From NCBI GenBank assembly GCA_963824935.1, contig CAWGRF010000016.1, positions 18,546-82,545 on the forward strand: a stretch of 64,000 bases of DNA, given 5' to 3'. This DNA is from JACCZX01 sp963824935. Lineage in GTDB: Bacteria; Pseudomonadota; Gammaproteobacteria; Burkholderiales; Burkholderiaceae_F. Every line of letters begins with the position of its first letter. Position 1 is the stretch's first letter. A program made the translations under genes and the position numbers. Shown piece after piece: positions 56,031 through 64,000 of the stretch. The notes below the pieces were generated by a model. It ran no database searches and was not told where the DNA came from. It was given only the letters and a program-made list of their open reading frames with translations.

Positions 56031-56704
56031 GTCGCGATTCTAGCCAATGCTGGCGCGCGATCAGCTACACGTGCCGACAGGTGCGCGAGCAGTCGATCGC
56101 TCAAGCGCGCAGCGACATCGTTGCAATCGGTCTCAACCCCGAGCGTTGCCAGGTCGACGACCGCGAGTCCGGGGTAACCGCATGGGTCGATCAACGCATA
56201 CGGCGTCAGGTCCATCGCGACGTTCAGCGCAACACCGTGATAGCTGCATCCGCCCGCGACCTTGATGCCGAGCGCGGCAATCTTCGCCAGGTTGGTAAAC
56301 GGCGGTCGAGCGGTGCTGCCCCACGGCGTAAATACGCCGGGAGCGCCGCTGACACGACGACCGTCGACACCGTACGACTGCAGCGTCTGAATCACCGACT
56401 GCTCGATACGGAATACCAGCTCCTTGACGTAGATGCCAAGACGCCGCAGGTCGAGCAACGGATACGCGATGACCTGTCCCGGACCATGGTACGTAACCTG
56501 ACCGCCGCGATCGGAGGCAACCACCGGAATGTCGGTGCTACCTAGCAGATGTGCGCGCCGACCCGCTTGACCCAACGTGAAAACCGGATCGTGTTCGACC
56601 AACCAGAGTTCATCGTCGGTATCCGGCGCGCGCTGTGCGTTGAATTCGCGCATCGCATGCCACGTGCGCACGTACTCTGCGCGGCCGAGCTGGCGGACGA
56701 TCAT
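56027..56704 (-). CDS. lipB: lipoyl(octanoyl) transferase
   Basis: A 225-residue enzyme that moves octanoate from acyl carrier protein to lipoyl domains. Key parts are EHDPVFTLGQAGRRAHLL, YHGPGQVIAYPLLDL, the Lys in LAKIAALGIKVAGGCSYHG and the active Cys in LIDPCGYPGLAVVDL. It follows a DUF493 gene by 2 bases and overlaps lipA, the common lipB-lipA order. Confidence 0.96.
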   Translation of the reverse strand: MIVRQLGRAEYVRTWHAMREFNAQRAPDTDDELWLVEHDPVFTLGQAGRRAHLLGSTDIPVVASDRGGQVTYHGPGQVIAYPLLDLRRLGIYVKELVFRIEQSVIQTLQSYGVDGRRVSGAPGVFTPWGSTARPPFTNLAKIAALGIKVAGGCSYHGVALNVAMDLTPYALIDPCGYPGLAVVDLATLGVETDCNDVAARLSDRLLAHLSARVADRAPALARIAT

Positions 56705-56706
56705 CG

Positions 56707-57000
56707 CTACAAAACGACTTTTACCAACGGGTGACCGGTCAACGCGCGATACAAATCGTCGAGCTGTTCACGCGATGTCGCGCGAATTGTGGCGGTGACC
56801 GATAAGTAGTTGCCATCCTTCGATGTCCGCATTTCGAGCGTACTGGCGTCGAAATCGGGGGCGTGCGCGTGCACGACTTCGACGATTGCTTGTGCGAAGT
56901 CATCGACCCGCCGGCCCATGATCTTGATCGGGAAATCGGTCGGAAACGTGAGCCCCGGCGGACGTGGTGCGAGCTCGGACGGTTTGGGCTCGTCAGTCAT
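56707..57000 (-). CDS. DUF493 (YbeD-like) protein
   Basis: 97 residues from ATG 57000 (MTDEPKPSELAPRPPG); the longer ORF start at 57081 would sit inside the transaminase gene. The ferredoxin-like fold pattern is LTFPTDFPIKIMGRR, STLEMRTSKDGNYLSVT and QLDDLYRALTGHPLVKVVL. YbeD neighbours lipB in many bacteria; a regulatory role is suspected. Overlaps the upstream gene's stop by 4 bases. Confidence 0.9.
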   Translation of the reverse strand: MTDEPKPSELAPRPPGLTFPTDFPIKIMGRRVDDFAQAIVEVVHAHAPDFDASTLEMRTSKDGNYLSVTATIRATSREQLDDLYRALTGHPLVKVVL

Positions 57001-57941
57001 GCGGCTCGCCTGCTGCCAGGACGCCCGGCTCGTTGCGCGGCCCAGCGCCGCGCGTCCGCCTGCTTGGACTCCTGAAACCATTGATACATGCTTCGATACA
57101 TGGGGCCGGGTTGGCCGGAGGCCACCTTTGCACCATCGAGCGATACGATCGCGAGCACTTCACGGCCGGACGAGCTAAGCAGAACCTCGTCGGCCGAACG
57201 CAGCTCAGATTCAGCGACCGGGCGCACTTCCACTTTAACGCCGTGCTGCGCAGCGATCTGCGCAATGCTGTCGACAGTAATCCCGGGCAGGAGCTGTACC
57301 GTTTTTGGCGGCATACTGATGACGCCGCCTTTGACGACGCTGATATTGGTGCTCGACCCCTCGGTCAGAAAGCCATCGCGCAGCATCACGGTTTCACTTG
57401 CGCCTTGATCGATCGCGTACTGCTTCATCAGCACATTGCCGAGCAACGATGTGCTCTTGATGTCGCAATGCAGCCAACGTTCATCCGCATGCGTGACCGC
57501 AGCCACGCCGTGCTCGATCTGTTCTGGCGGAATCGCCGGCCATGGCGAGGCGGTAACAAACACCGTCGGTGTTACACCTGCCGGAAACTGATGATCCCGC
57601 TTCGCGACGCCGCGCGTAACCTGCACGTAGACCAGTTGGCGCGCCCAGGGATGCCGGTCGATCACTTCGGCGGTCAGATCGAGCCATTGCTCAAGGCCGA
57701 GCGGGTTGTCGATGCGAACCATGTCAAGACTGCGTTGCAGCCGAGCGAAATGTTCGTTTGTGCGGAACGGCGCGCGAATACCGCCGACGGTATCGACCGA
57801 AATCACTTCATAGACGCCGTCGCCAAAGATGAAGCCGCGATCCAGTACCGACACTTTCGCATCGGCCAATGCGGTCCATTGCCCATTCAAATAACAGGTT
57901 GCCTGCCAGTCGGTTCCTGGCTCATTGGGTAGCTCAGCCAC
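56997..57941 (-). CDS. D-alanine/branched-chain aminotransferase family protein
   Basis: A 314-residue fold-type IV PLP enzyme from GTG 57941 (VAELPNEPGTDW). Marks are KVSVLDRGFIFGDGVYEV, YVQVTRGVAKRDHQFPAG, the PLP Lys in LHCDIKSTSLLGNVLMKQ and DGFLTEGSSTNISVV. The gene position between dacC and lipB and the sequence style fit D-amino-acid transaminase (D-Ala/D-Glu for peptidoglycan); a BCAT-like role is less likely. It overlaps the upstream dacC stop by 8 bases. Confidence 0.88.
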   Translation of the reverse strand: MAELPNEPGTDWQATCYLNGQWTALADAKVSVLDRGFIFGDGVYEVISVDTVGGIRAPFRTNEHFARLQRSLDMVRIDNPLGLEQWLDLTAEVIDRHPWARQLVYVQVTRGVAKRDHQFPAGVTPTVFVTASPWPAIPPEQIEHGVAAVTHADERWLHCDIKSTSLLGNVLMKQYAIDQGASETVMLRDGFLTEGSSTNISVVKGGVISMPPKTVQLLPGITVDSIAQIAAQHGVKVEVRPVAESELRSADEVLLSSSGREVLAIVSLDGAKVASGQPGPMYRSMYQWFQESKQADARRWAAQRAGRPGSRRAA

Positions 57942-59163
57942 TGCGTTTCCTCCACCACAACACCATTGCATCGTACGCGCGCCGCAGCAGTCCCGCAGAG
58001 TCGACTCGCTCGAGCGCAACGACCGGCACGTGACCCACGGTGCGCCCGCCGGCGCTGATCACCATGCGGCCGATCACTTCGCCTCGCTGCAGCGGCGCCA
58101 TCAACGGATCGGGTCGTTCGAGCAGCGATTTCAGTGGTTCGGCGCCGAGGGCGCGCAGCTCGTGTGCCGGTACAGTCACATACACGTCTCGCTCGACGCC
58201 GACCGGAACGATGCTGAGATCGCCCTTCCACACTTGCGGAGTGGCAAGCACTTCGCCGCGTCGATACAGTCGCACGGTATCGAACGCCGCATAGCCGTGA
58301 TTGATCAATCGCAGCGTTTCCTGTGTGCGCGTTGCATCGTTCGGCGCACCGAGCACGACCGCGATCAGCCGGCGCTGAAAGCTCGTCTCACCGCTGCCCT
58401 GCGCGCGCGCGGACGTGGCAACGATCGACCATCCGGCGGTAGCAAGGTGACCGGTCTTCATGCCGTCGACGTGCGAGTCGGTCCACAAAAGCCGATTGCG
58501 ATTGGCCTGCGCCACGTTGTTGTAGGCAAACTCGCGCTGCGCGAACAGTGGCGCATGCTGCGGAAAATCGGCGAGCAGACGTCCGGCAAGGATCGCCAGA
58601 TCTTCCGCACTCGAATAGTTTTGCGCGTCGGACAGCCCGGTTGGATTCGCAAAGTGCGTATTGCTCATGCCGAGGCGGCGAGCTTCGGCGTTCATGCGGC
58701 CGACGAACTCGTCGATGCTGCCGGCGCTCGCCTCAGCCAGCGCCACCGCGGCATCGCTCGCCGAGACCGTCAGCATTCCGCGCAGCAGCTCGTCAACGTT
58801 GACAGCGCGTCCAGGTTCCAGATACATGCGTGCACCGGCTTTGCCCGGCGTTGCGAAGGCGGCCGGTGAGACGGTGACGTTATCGTCGAGCGCTAGGCGC
58901 TTTTCGCGGAGTGCAGTGAATACGACGTAGGCTGTCATCAGCTTGGTCAACGATGCTGGTTCGAGCCGGGCCGTCGGTTCATGCGCCGCGAGCCGCGTTC
59001 CGCTGGTGGCGTCGACCAGCAGCCAGGCGCGCGCTGCTAGCGTCGGCGCCGGCTGCGCACCGGCGTGCGCAGCCACCATCAACAACGATGCCAATGACGC
59101 GGTCAGAACAGAGCGAAGCACGGGGAACGAGGCGAGTTGTGACGCGGACAATGCGGCGGACAA
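57934..59163 (-). CDS. D-alanyl-D-alanine carboxypeptidase (PBP5/6 type)
   Basis: A 409-residue periplasmic enzyme that trims the terminal D-Ala of peptidoglycan stems. Signal peptide near the N-terminus (VLTASLASLLMVAAHAGAQ). Catalytic motifs are SLTK in EPASLTKLMTAY, SxN-like SASDAAVALAE and KTG in VDGMKTGHLATAGW. A C-terminal beta domain and an amphipathic end (LLRRAYDAMVLWWRKRSG) attach it to the inner membrane. It is the first gene of the dac-dat-DUF493-lipB-lipA unit. Confidence 0.95.
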   Translation of the reverse strand: MSAALSASQLASFPVLRSVLTASLASLLMVAAHAGAQPAPTLAARAWLLVDATSGTRLAAHEPTARLEPASLTKLMTAYVVFTALREKRLALDDNVTVSPAAFATPGKAGARMYLEPGRAVNVDELLRGMLTVSASDAAVALAEASAGSIDEFVGRMNAEARRLGMSNTHFANPTGLSDAQNYSSAEDLAILAGRLLADFPQHAPLFAQREFAYNNVAQANRNRLLWTDSHVDGMKTGHLATAGWSIVATSARAQGSGETSFQRRLIAVVLGAPNDATRTQETLRLINHGYAAFDTVRLYRRGEVLATPQVWKGDLSIVPVGVERDVYVTVPAHELRALGAEPLKSLLERPDPLMAPLQRGEVIGRMVISAGGRTVGHVPVVALERVDSAGLLRRAYDAMVLWWRKRSG

Positions 59164-59245
59164 GTGAACCGTACCGAAGATTAGCGAATCGAAAGCAAGT
59201 ACGTTTGGAACGCAAGGTCGCGCTGCAGTTCACAGCGCGAAGGGA

Positions 59246-59779
59246 CTATCCGCGGCGACGCAACGCTCTCAGATATTCCTGCGCTGCGTTGGAGCCGAGT
59301 GCCGTCGAGATCAAACGCTCGGCATCGCGTACACAGTAGCGAAACTCTTCGATAGTGCGACAGTTTTCGATACGCGTTGCGAGCGTATCTGCTTCGGCGC
59401 CGAGCCTTTCATGCAAACCGCGCACGGCACGCCGCTTTACTTCTTCCAGCGTGATCGGGTTCGGATCGCGTTCGTCGAAGGTGGTCGTGGTGGGTCCTCC
59501 AAACGCGGGTGAGAAGCCCGACTCCTCGAAGCGGCCGTTAATGGTTGGCACGTCCAGAGCGCCGTGCAGAGACATGCGCTGAATCAGTCCGCCGTCTTCC
59601 AGGCTGCTGATGACAGTATGGATTTCGCCCGGCTTCACAAGGATCGACAGCTCGTCGACCGTGCGCTTGCCGTCGATCATGATCAGCACGCGTCGCGTCG
59701 CCAGCGGCAGCTGAGCGCTGCGCAATGAGATCTCCGCAATGCCTCTGGCCGTCTTCGAGTAGATGAGGGCGCCATCCAT
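59246..59779 (-). CDS. hypothetical protein with winged-helix-like N-terminus
   Basis: 177 residues. The N-terminal 65 residues (GALIYSKTARGIAEISLR, RRVLIMIDGKRTVDELSI, VISSLEDGGLIQRM) resemble a short winged-helix module that recurs in betaproteobacterial signalling proteins. The C-terminal helical part (AVRGLHERLGAEADTLATRI, RTIEEFRYCVRDAERLI) is conserved-looking but unnamed. It starts just after the alpha/beta-hydrolase stop on the same strand. Function unknown. Confidence 0.65.
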   Translation of the reverse strand: MDGALIYSKTARGIAEISLRSAQLPLATRRVLIMIDGKRTVDELSILVKPGEIHTVISSLEDGGLIQRMSLHGALDVPTINGRFEESGFSPAFGGPTTTTFDERDPNPITLEEVKRRAVRGLHERLGAEADTLATRIENCRTIEEFRYCVRDAERLISTALGSNAAQEYLRALRRRG

Positions 59780-60466
59780 CTAATAACTTTGATCAGTTTG
59801 CATGGCCGCGTCAATCGTGGTCAGGCCTTGAATATGCATACTTATCAGGCGCTTCAGCACGCCAAGGCGGCGATGAAAGAAATGATCGGCGCCCGGAATT
59901 ACGACGATCGGCAGATCCTGCGGCCGCGCCCAGTCGAGGACGTCGGCCAGCGGAATCGTTTCGTCGACCTCACCGTGGATGACCAATGTCCCGGGCGCGA
60001 CACTTGGCAGCGGCCATTTTTTGGCGGCAGCGCCGACCAGCACGATCGGATTAGCGGTTCGATTCGAAGCGGCGAGCGCCTGCGCCGCCTTGGCCGCGAC
60101 AAGACTCCCAAACGAGAAACCTGCAACGGCAATCGGCAGTTGTTCGCCGAGCCTTGACCGCACCTGAGGCAGACTCGGGACCGCATCGACCAGGTGCAGG
60201 AAGTCCCCGGTTTCTGCGTTGCCTTCATCATGCGTCCCTGCGGAGGCACCGACGCCGCGAAAATTGGGCCGCACCGCCAGCCAGCCCACACCGGCAAAAG
60301 TTCGCGCGATGGTGGCAACGACCTTGTTGTCGAGCGTGCCGCCGAACAGCGGATGCGGATGTCCGATGAAGACGATCCCCCGCGGCGCGTTAACAGGCCA
60401 ATCAAGCGCGACTTCGATGCGGCCGGCAGCGCCGTCGATGAAGAGCCTTTCGACAGACGCCGGCAT
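59780..60466 (-). CDS. alpha/beta hydrolase
   Basis: A 228-residue hydrolase of the small prolyl-oligopeptidase-like type: VFIGHPHPLFGGTLDNKVV holds the HPHP oxyanion strip, the nucleophile elbow is VAGFSFGSLVAAK, the acid lies in IHGEVDETIPL and the His in PGADHFFHRRLG. The substrate is unknown; related proteins are esterases. The stop abuts the next downstream gene. Confidence 0.85.
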   Translation of the reverse strand: MPASVERLFIDGAAGRIEVALDWPVNAPRGIVFIGHPHPLFGGTLDNKVVATIARTFAGVGWLAVRPNFRGVGASAGTHDEGNAETGDFLHLVDAVPSLPQVRSRLGEQLPIAVAGFSFGSLVAAKAAQALAASNRTANPIVLVGAAAKKWPLPSVAPGTLVIHGEVDETIPLADVLDWARPQDLPIVVIPGADHFFHRRLGVLKRLISMHIQGLTTIDAAMQTDQSY

Positions 60467-60476
60467 TAGTCTGCCG

Positions 60477-60785
60477 TCATATCCGAAGCCGCTCGACCAC
60501 TTCGCCTTTTATCAGGTGTTTGTCGATGATCTCATCGATATCGTGCGCATCGACGTACGTGTACCAGACTGCTTCTGGGTACACGACGATGCACGGACCT
60601 TCGCTACAGCGGTCAAGACAGCCAGACTTGTTGATGCGGATCTTGCCTTCGCCGCTCAGGTTAAGTTCCTTGATGCGTGCCTTGGCGTGCTGTTGCATTG
60701 CCGCGGCGTTCCTGTGGTAGCAGCAGGCAGAGCCGTCTTCGCGCTCGTTAAGGCAGAAGAAAACGTGACGCCGGTAGTAACTCAT
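60477..60785 (-). CDS. thioredoxin-like [2Fe-2S] ferredoxin
   Basis: 102 residues from ATG 60785 (MSYYRRHVFFCLNERED). Four cysteines fit the thioredoxin-like ferredoxin layout: FFCLNE, GSACC, then SGCLDRCSEGPCIVVYP. It ends DEIIDKHLIKGEVVERLRI. It transfers electrons in the cytoplasm; such ferredoxins often serve oxidoreductases, but no partner is adjacent. It lies between a VanZ-like and a hydrolase gene on one strand. Confidence 0.9.
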   Translation of the reverse strand: MSYYRRHVFFCLNEREDGSACCYHRNAAAMQQHAKARIKELNLSGEGKIRINKSGCLDRCSEGPCIVVYPEAVWYTYVDAHDIDEIIDKHLIKGEVVERLRI

Positions 60786-60791
60786 GCGCAA

Positions 60792-61949
60792 TTATAGGGA
60801 CGCAGGTGCGGCGCGGTCGCGGAAGCCGAATGACACCAACGCGGCGGCCAACGCGTACGGCCAGAGCAGCGACAACCAATGCGCCAACCGGTTGAAATTC
60901 AGCAGCGCGCCCTGGCGCCAGGCTCGAATCGCATCGATGTAGAACGGATTTTCTGGAACCAGATTGACCGCGATGATCAACGCCAGTAGCGCCAGCAACG
61001 CGAGCCGCGCAGACCACGCGCGCGGCCCCGCGCTTGCTGTCAATAAGGAAAGCGTGCCGAGTGCCAATCCGCCGTAGGCGCCGGGGGTCAACCACGCCAG
61101 CGCGCGTTCCGGACCGAACTGCACGGCGCTGGCCAGTGTCTTCGCCAGCAGCGCAGCCACAAGCAACAGCAGCAGCAATTTGATTCTTGGCGCATGCGGC
61201 CGCATCGTCGCTGCGAACGCCAATCCCGCTGCAAGAATCGCTGCTGCTACCACGAACGCTTCTGCAAGTACGAACTCCGCCACACCAAATACCCCAGGAG
61301 AACCCGCGCCAAAGACGCTGGCGTCGATCGCCGGCAGTGAGCCGCCAAATGCGCCGACCAGGTCATCCAACTCATCGCGCACATCGCCGTTGCCGAACAG
61401 CATCGACTCCGGATAAATCTGCGCCACCGGCCAGAGCGCGATAAGCAGAAGCGCGACCGATGCCTCGCGCTCGAACCAGCGCATGCGCCAATCAGCCAGC
61501 CTGCCGCGATCGATCAGGCTCGACGCAAACGGCGCCGTTATCAACGCTCCCGCCAACGCACCGGCTGAGTTGGTCGCCAGATCGAGGTTCGACGAGATGC
61601 GGGTGGGAAGAAAGCTTTGGCCTGCTTCGACGAGGGCGGCCAGCACAATGCCGGCGAGCGCCGTGATGAGGACCGCGTTCAGCCCGCGCGCTGCCGGATG
61701 CAGCGCCAGTACCAGCAGCGCCCCAAACGGCAGGTAGGCAAGCACATTGAACGCAAGGTCGAAATTCGTCACGTGCGCGGGGATCGGCGCCGCCAGATAG
61801 GCAAACGGGTTCAACCCCAGATCACGCCAGCCGCTCCACGGCGTCAATCCCGAATAGACGAGCAACAAGGCATAGACGACACACGCCGCGCGCGCGAGCG
61901 GCGACGTGCGCGAGTGCCACGGCTTGAAGGCAAAGGTTGGCGCGCTCAT
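60792..61949 (-). CDS. VanZ-like membrane protein
   Basis: 385 residues from ATG 61949 (MSAPTFAFKPWHS). About ten hydrophobic helices. The N-terminal VanZ-like domain shows YALLLVYSGLTPWSGWRDLG, NFDLAFNVLAYLPFGALLVL and LPTRISSNLDLATNSAGALA. The rest is lipid-facing helices without known motif. Function in this setting is unknown. The longer start at 62051 would overlap birA. Confidence 0.8.
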   Translation of the reverse strand: MSAPTFAFKPWHSRTSPLARAACVVYALLLVYSGLTPWSGWRDLGLNPFAYLAAPIPAHVTNFDLAFNVLAYLPFGALLVLALHPAARGLNAVLITALAGIVLAALVEAGQSFLPTRISSNLDLATNSAGALAGALITAPFASSLIDRGRLADWRMRWFEREASVALLLIALWPVAQIYPESMLFGNGDVRDELDDLVGAFGGSLPAIDASVFGAGSPGVFGVAEFVLAEAFVVAAAILAAGLAFAATMRPHAPRIKLLLLLLVAALLAKTLASAVQFGPERALAWLTPGAYGGLALGTLSLLTASAGPRAWSARLALLALLALIIAVNLVPENPFYIDAIRAWRQGALLNFNRLAHWLSLLWPYALAAALVSFGFRDRAAPASL

Positions 61950-62041
61950 CGAGCCATTGTCGGATGCGCGCGGGCACACTGACAAGCTTGACGCGGCCGA
62001 TGCTAAATTCGATCGGGCGCTGTTGACTCGGAGACGACTGT

Positions 62042-62894
62042 TTGAGCGCAACCCCGGGGTTGACGTTGACTTCGAACCAAGCGGCTTCGGTGCCGCTGGT
62101 CGCGCTCGAGATCGAACAGGCGCTAGGCGTCGGCATGGCCGGGCGGCTGCGTCGTAGAGGTAGTGGCGACGACTGCCTCGACCAACGACGACCTCGTCGT
62201 TCGGTCGCGCGCACGTCAGCCATCAGCGTGCGTGCTGAGGGCAGCCGATTTTCAAACCGACGGTCGCGGCCGGCGAGGTCGGGCATGGTGCGCGGCGCCG
62301 GGCGATGCACTGCTCTTCTCGGTCGCGATTCCGGTTGCCGCGGTTCCCGCCGGGTTATCCGCCGTCACGCTGGCGATCGGCGTCGCTTTGGCGGAGTGCC
62401 TGGCCGCGCATAGTGTGGCCGTACAGCTCAAATGGCCCAACGACCTTCGCGTCGACGGTCAGAAGCTGGCCGGCATCCTGAGTGAGCTGGTCATTGATCG
62501 CGTTGGCCACTACACACTGGTGGTCGGTGTCGGCATGAATTTGCGTCTTGACGATGCGGCGCGCCACGCAATCGACCAGCCGGCGATTGCGCTCGACCAA
62601 CTGCTGGCAGCATCGATCGACCGCAGGCGCGAACCGTGGATCGGAGAGCTCGGCGGTGCGATCATCATCGCTGCCACGCAGTTTGCACGCGACGGCTTCG
62701 AACCGTTCTGCGCGCGCTTTAATCGATTGCTCGAAGCGCGCGGCGAGACGGTCGATGTAGTCGATCGGGAGCAGAAGGTCATCAGTGGCCGCGCGATTGA
62801 AGTCGATCGATTCGGACGACTGGTCGTCGAATCGGAAGGTGTGACTCACAGCGTCAGTGTGGGCGAGGTGTCGATGCTGGCCGCGAAACCATGA
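62042..62894 (+). CDS. birA: biotin-[acetyl-CoA carboxylase] ligase BirA (one frameshift)
   Basis: Attaches biotin to carboxylase carrier domains such as MccA. The TTG start at 62042 gives MSATPGLTLTSNQAASV; an extra C at 62153 then separates AGRLR from VEVVATTASTNDDLVV. Catalytic features are QTDGRGRRGRAWCA (biotinyl-AMP loop), LKWPNDLRVDGQKLAGILSE and VGVGMNLR. No DNA-binding domain precedes it, so it is the monofunctional type. Corrected length is about 283 residues. It overlaps coaX by 4 bases. Confidence 0.9.
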
Positions 62895-63691
62895 CGCTGC
62901 TGGTCGATGTTGGGAACTCCGCAATCAAATGGGCACAGTTGGGCGACGACGGCAACCTCGTCGATCCACAGTGGCAGTTGCATCGAGGCATTCCGCACCT
63001 CGCTTCGCAGCTGAGCGAGCGCTGGCGCGGTGTTGTCGCACCCGGCGCTGCGGTCATCGCCTGCAATGTCGCCGGTGCCGAAATAGTGGCAGCAGTGGAA
63101 GAAGCGACGCGCACGATTCAACTGGGCGCAGTTCGCTGGCTGCGGACACAGTCTCGCTTTGACGGAGCGATTTCGCTGATCAATGCGTATCGCAGCCCGC
63201 TTCAGCTCGGCGCAGATCGCTGGCACTGCATGCTCGGCGCGTGCTGGCTATCTCCCGCGCCGCTGGTCGTCGTCAACGCCGGTACTGCAACCACCGTCGA
63301 TTGCATCGAAGTGAATGGCTCGAATCCGGGCGAAACGCGCCTTACCGGCAAATTTATCGGCGGATTCATCGCACCCGGCGTGCGCCTGATGCTCGAATCT
63401 CTTGCGCGCGAAACGGCGGGTCTCCCCGCGGCCAGCGGCGATGCTGCCGGCTTTCCGGATAACACCGATGCGGCGATCGTCAGCGGCGTGCTCGACGCGC
63501 AAGCCGGATTGGTGCACCAGGTCTGGCATCGCTTCGCCGCACGGCTCGCGGCCACGCCGCGCCTGATTCTGACCGGTGGCAATGCGACGGCAATCCGTGC
63601 GCGCCTCTCGATTGACACCGCCGCGATCGAAGATAATCTGGTCTTGCGCGGTCTGGCGCTGCGCGCGCAGTCCGACTTGTCGGAAGACTGA
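62891..63691 (+). CDS. coaX: type III pantothenate kinase
   Basis: A 266-residue kinase that starts CoA synthesis. Marks are LLVDVGNSAIKWAQL (phosphate loop), YRSPLQLGADRWHCMLGA, VVVNAGTATTVDCIEV and IGGFIAPGVRLMLESLARET. It overlaps birA by 4 bases and its stop overlaps the next ATG by one base, giving a compact operon. Confidence 0.95.
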   Translation: MTLLVDVGNSAIKWAQLGDDGNLVDPQWQLHRGIPHLASQLSERWRGVVAPGAAVIACNVAGAEIVAAVEEATRTIQLGAVRWLRTQSRFDGAISLINAYRSPLQLGADRWHCMLGACWLSPAPLVVVNAGTATTVDCIEVNGSNPGETRLTGKFIGGFIAPGVRLMLESLARETAGLPAASGDAAGFPDNTDAAIVSGVLDAQAGLVHQVWHRFAARLAATPRLILTGGNATAIRARLSIDTAAIEDNLVLRGLALRAQSDLSED

Positions 63692-63915
63692 TGAAACTTG
63701 CCTTTCTGATCCTGCTGCTGGTGAACCTCGCGCTCTTCGCGTGCCAGCAGGGCGCGTTCGGACGTTTTGGCGAAGGCGGCCGTGAGCCGGAAAGAGTCGG
63801 GCGTCAAATCGAGGCCGAACGGTTCCGGGTGTTGAGCGAAAAGGAAGTGCAGAAGCTGCGCGAGCGCGCCAGCCAGTCGAAGGCTGGCGGCGGCGATTCG
63901 ACGATCGGGCAGTAG
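63691..63915 (+). CDS. short membrane-anchored protein, SPOR-partner-like N-terminus
   Basis: 74 residues from ATG 63691. One N-terminal helix (LAFLILLLVNLALFACQQG; a Cys could be lipidated) and a charged part, EPERVGRQIEAERFRVLSEK. The same N-terminus heads SPOR-domain proteins that follow coaX in betaproteobacteria, but here the product stops before any SPOR domain. The last 85 bases of the window show no further gene. Confidence 0.6.
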   Translation: MKLAFLILLLVNLALFACQQGAFGRFGEGGREPERVGRQIEAERFRVLSEKEVQKLRERASQSKAGGGDSTIGQ

Positions 63916-64000
63916 TAAGTGGCTCGTTCGTGATGCATCGACGGATGATCGCTCACGGCCAGAACCGAACGTGAAGCTTAGCCTTTCAATTAGCCCTCAG

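Noticed and set aside
1..64000. CRISPR arrays, insertion sequences, prophage or rRNA genes
   Set aside because: No regularly spaced repeats, transposases, phage structural genes or rRNA-like stretches were found on reading both strands.

Overview
The window is a GC-rich chromosomal segment that reads as a betaproteobacterium close to the Burkholderiales. This assignment rests on gene order and protein style, not on any search. Typical signs are metX-metW, gatCAB beside mreBCD-mrdA-rodA-rlpA, rsmI-lpoA-yraN-BON, lipB-lipA with dat and dacC, and birA-coaX. No rRNA, phage, insertion sequence or CRISPR array was seen. The only tRNA gene is the one for selenocysteine.

Layout. 1-7302: a branched-chain-amino-acid-type (HAAT) ABC importer (livG, livH, livM, livJ, livF) flanked by two AMP-forming acyl-CoA ligases, so the imported compound is probably an organic or aromatic acid. 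7324-8700: two minus-strand accessory genes (DUF1801 and DUF3455). 8779-19161: a selenium/formate island made of a promoter, a three-subunit membrane formate dehydrogenase with an in-frame UGA (Sec) codon, fdhE, selA, selB, tRNA-Sec (selC), a GcvH-like protein, a DsrE-like protein and a 36-residue membrane peptide. 19170-28917 (minus): a leucine/isovalerate (liu) catabolic cluster (mccB, acyl-CoA dehydrogenase, dienelactone-hydrolase-like protein, enoyl-CoA hydratase, DUF4126, mccA, HMG-CoA lyase) followed by a thioesterase, DUF1289 and a decayed MBL-fold gene. 28957-36399: DinB, GST, metX-metW, cupin, AmpG-type permease, exonuclease III, pyrE and a DUF4124-like protein. 36508-40992 (minus): gatC-gatA, a TPR protein, gatB. 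41109-47924: the elongasome operon mreB-mreC-mreD-mrdA-rodA-rlpA. 47921-52084: rsmI, lpoA, yraN and two tandem copies of a BON-domain lipoprotein gene. 52140-55016: lemA, a small membrane protein and an M48 protease. 55041-59163 (minus): lipA, lipB, a DUF493 protein, a D-amino-acid transaminase and a DD-carboxypeptidase. 59246-63915: hydrolase, ferredoxin, VanZ-like protein, birA, coaX and a short membrane protein.

Functional links. The formate dehydrogenase needs Sec insertion, and selA, selB and selC sit immediately downstream; only selD is missing from the window. lipA/lipB could modify the GcvH-like protein, and birA could biotinylate MccA. The most interesting unit is the GcvH-like/DsrE-like pair directly behind tRNA-Sec, which could be a sulfur or selenium relay.

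Quality warning. About 26 single-base frameshifts interrupt otherwise normal conserved genes, and nearly all are net one-base insertions. The simplest reading is insertion-biased sequencing error. Affected genes are annotated over their full length with the shift positions given. No gene-free stretch exceeds 300 bases.
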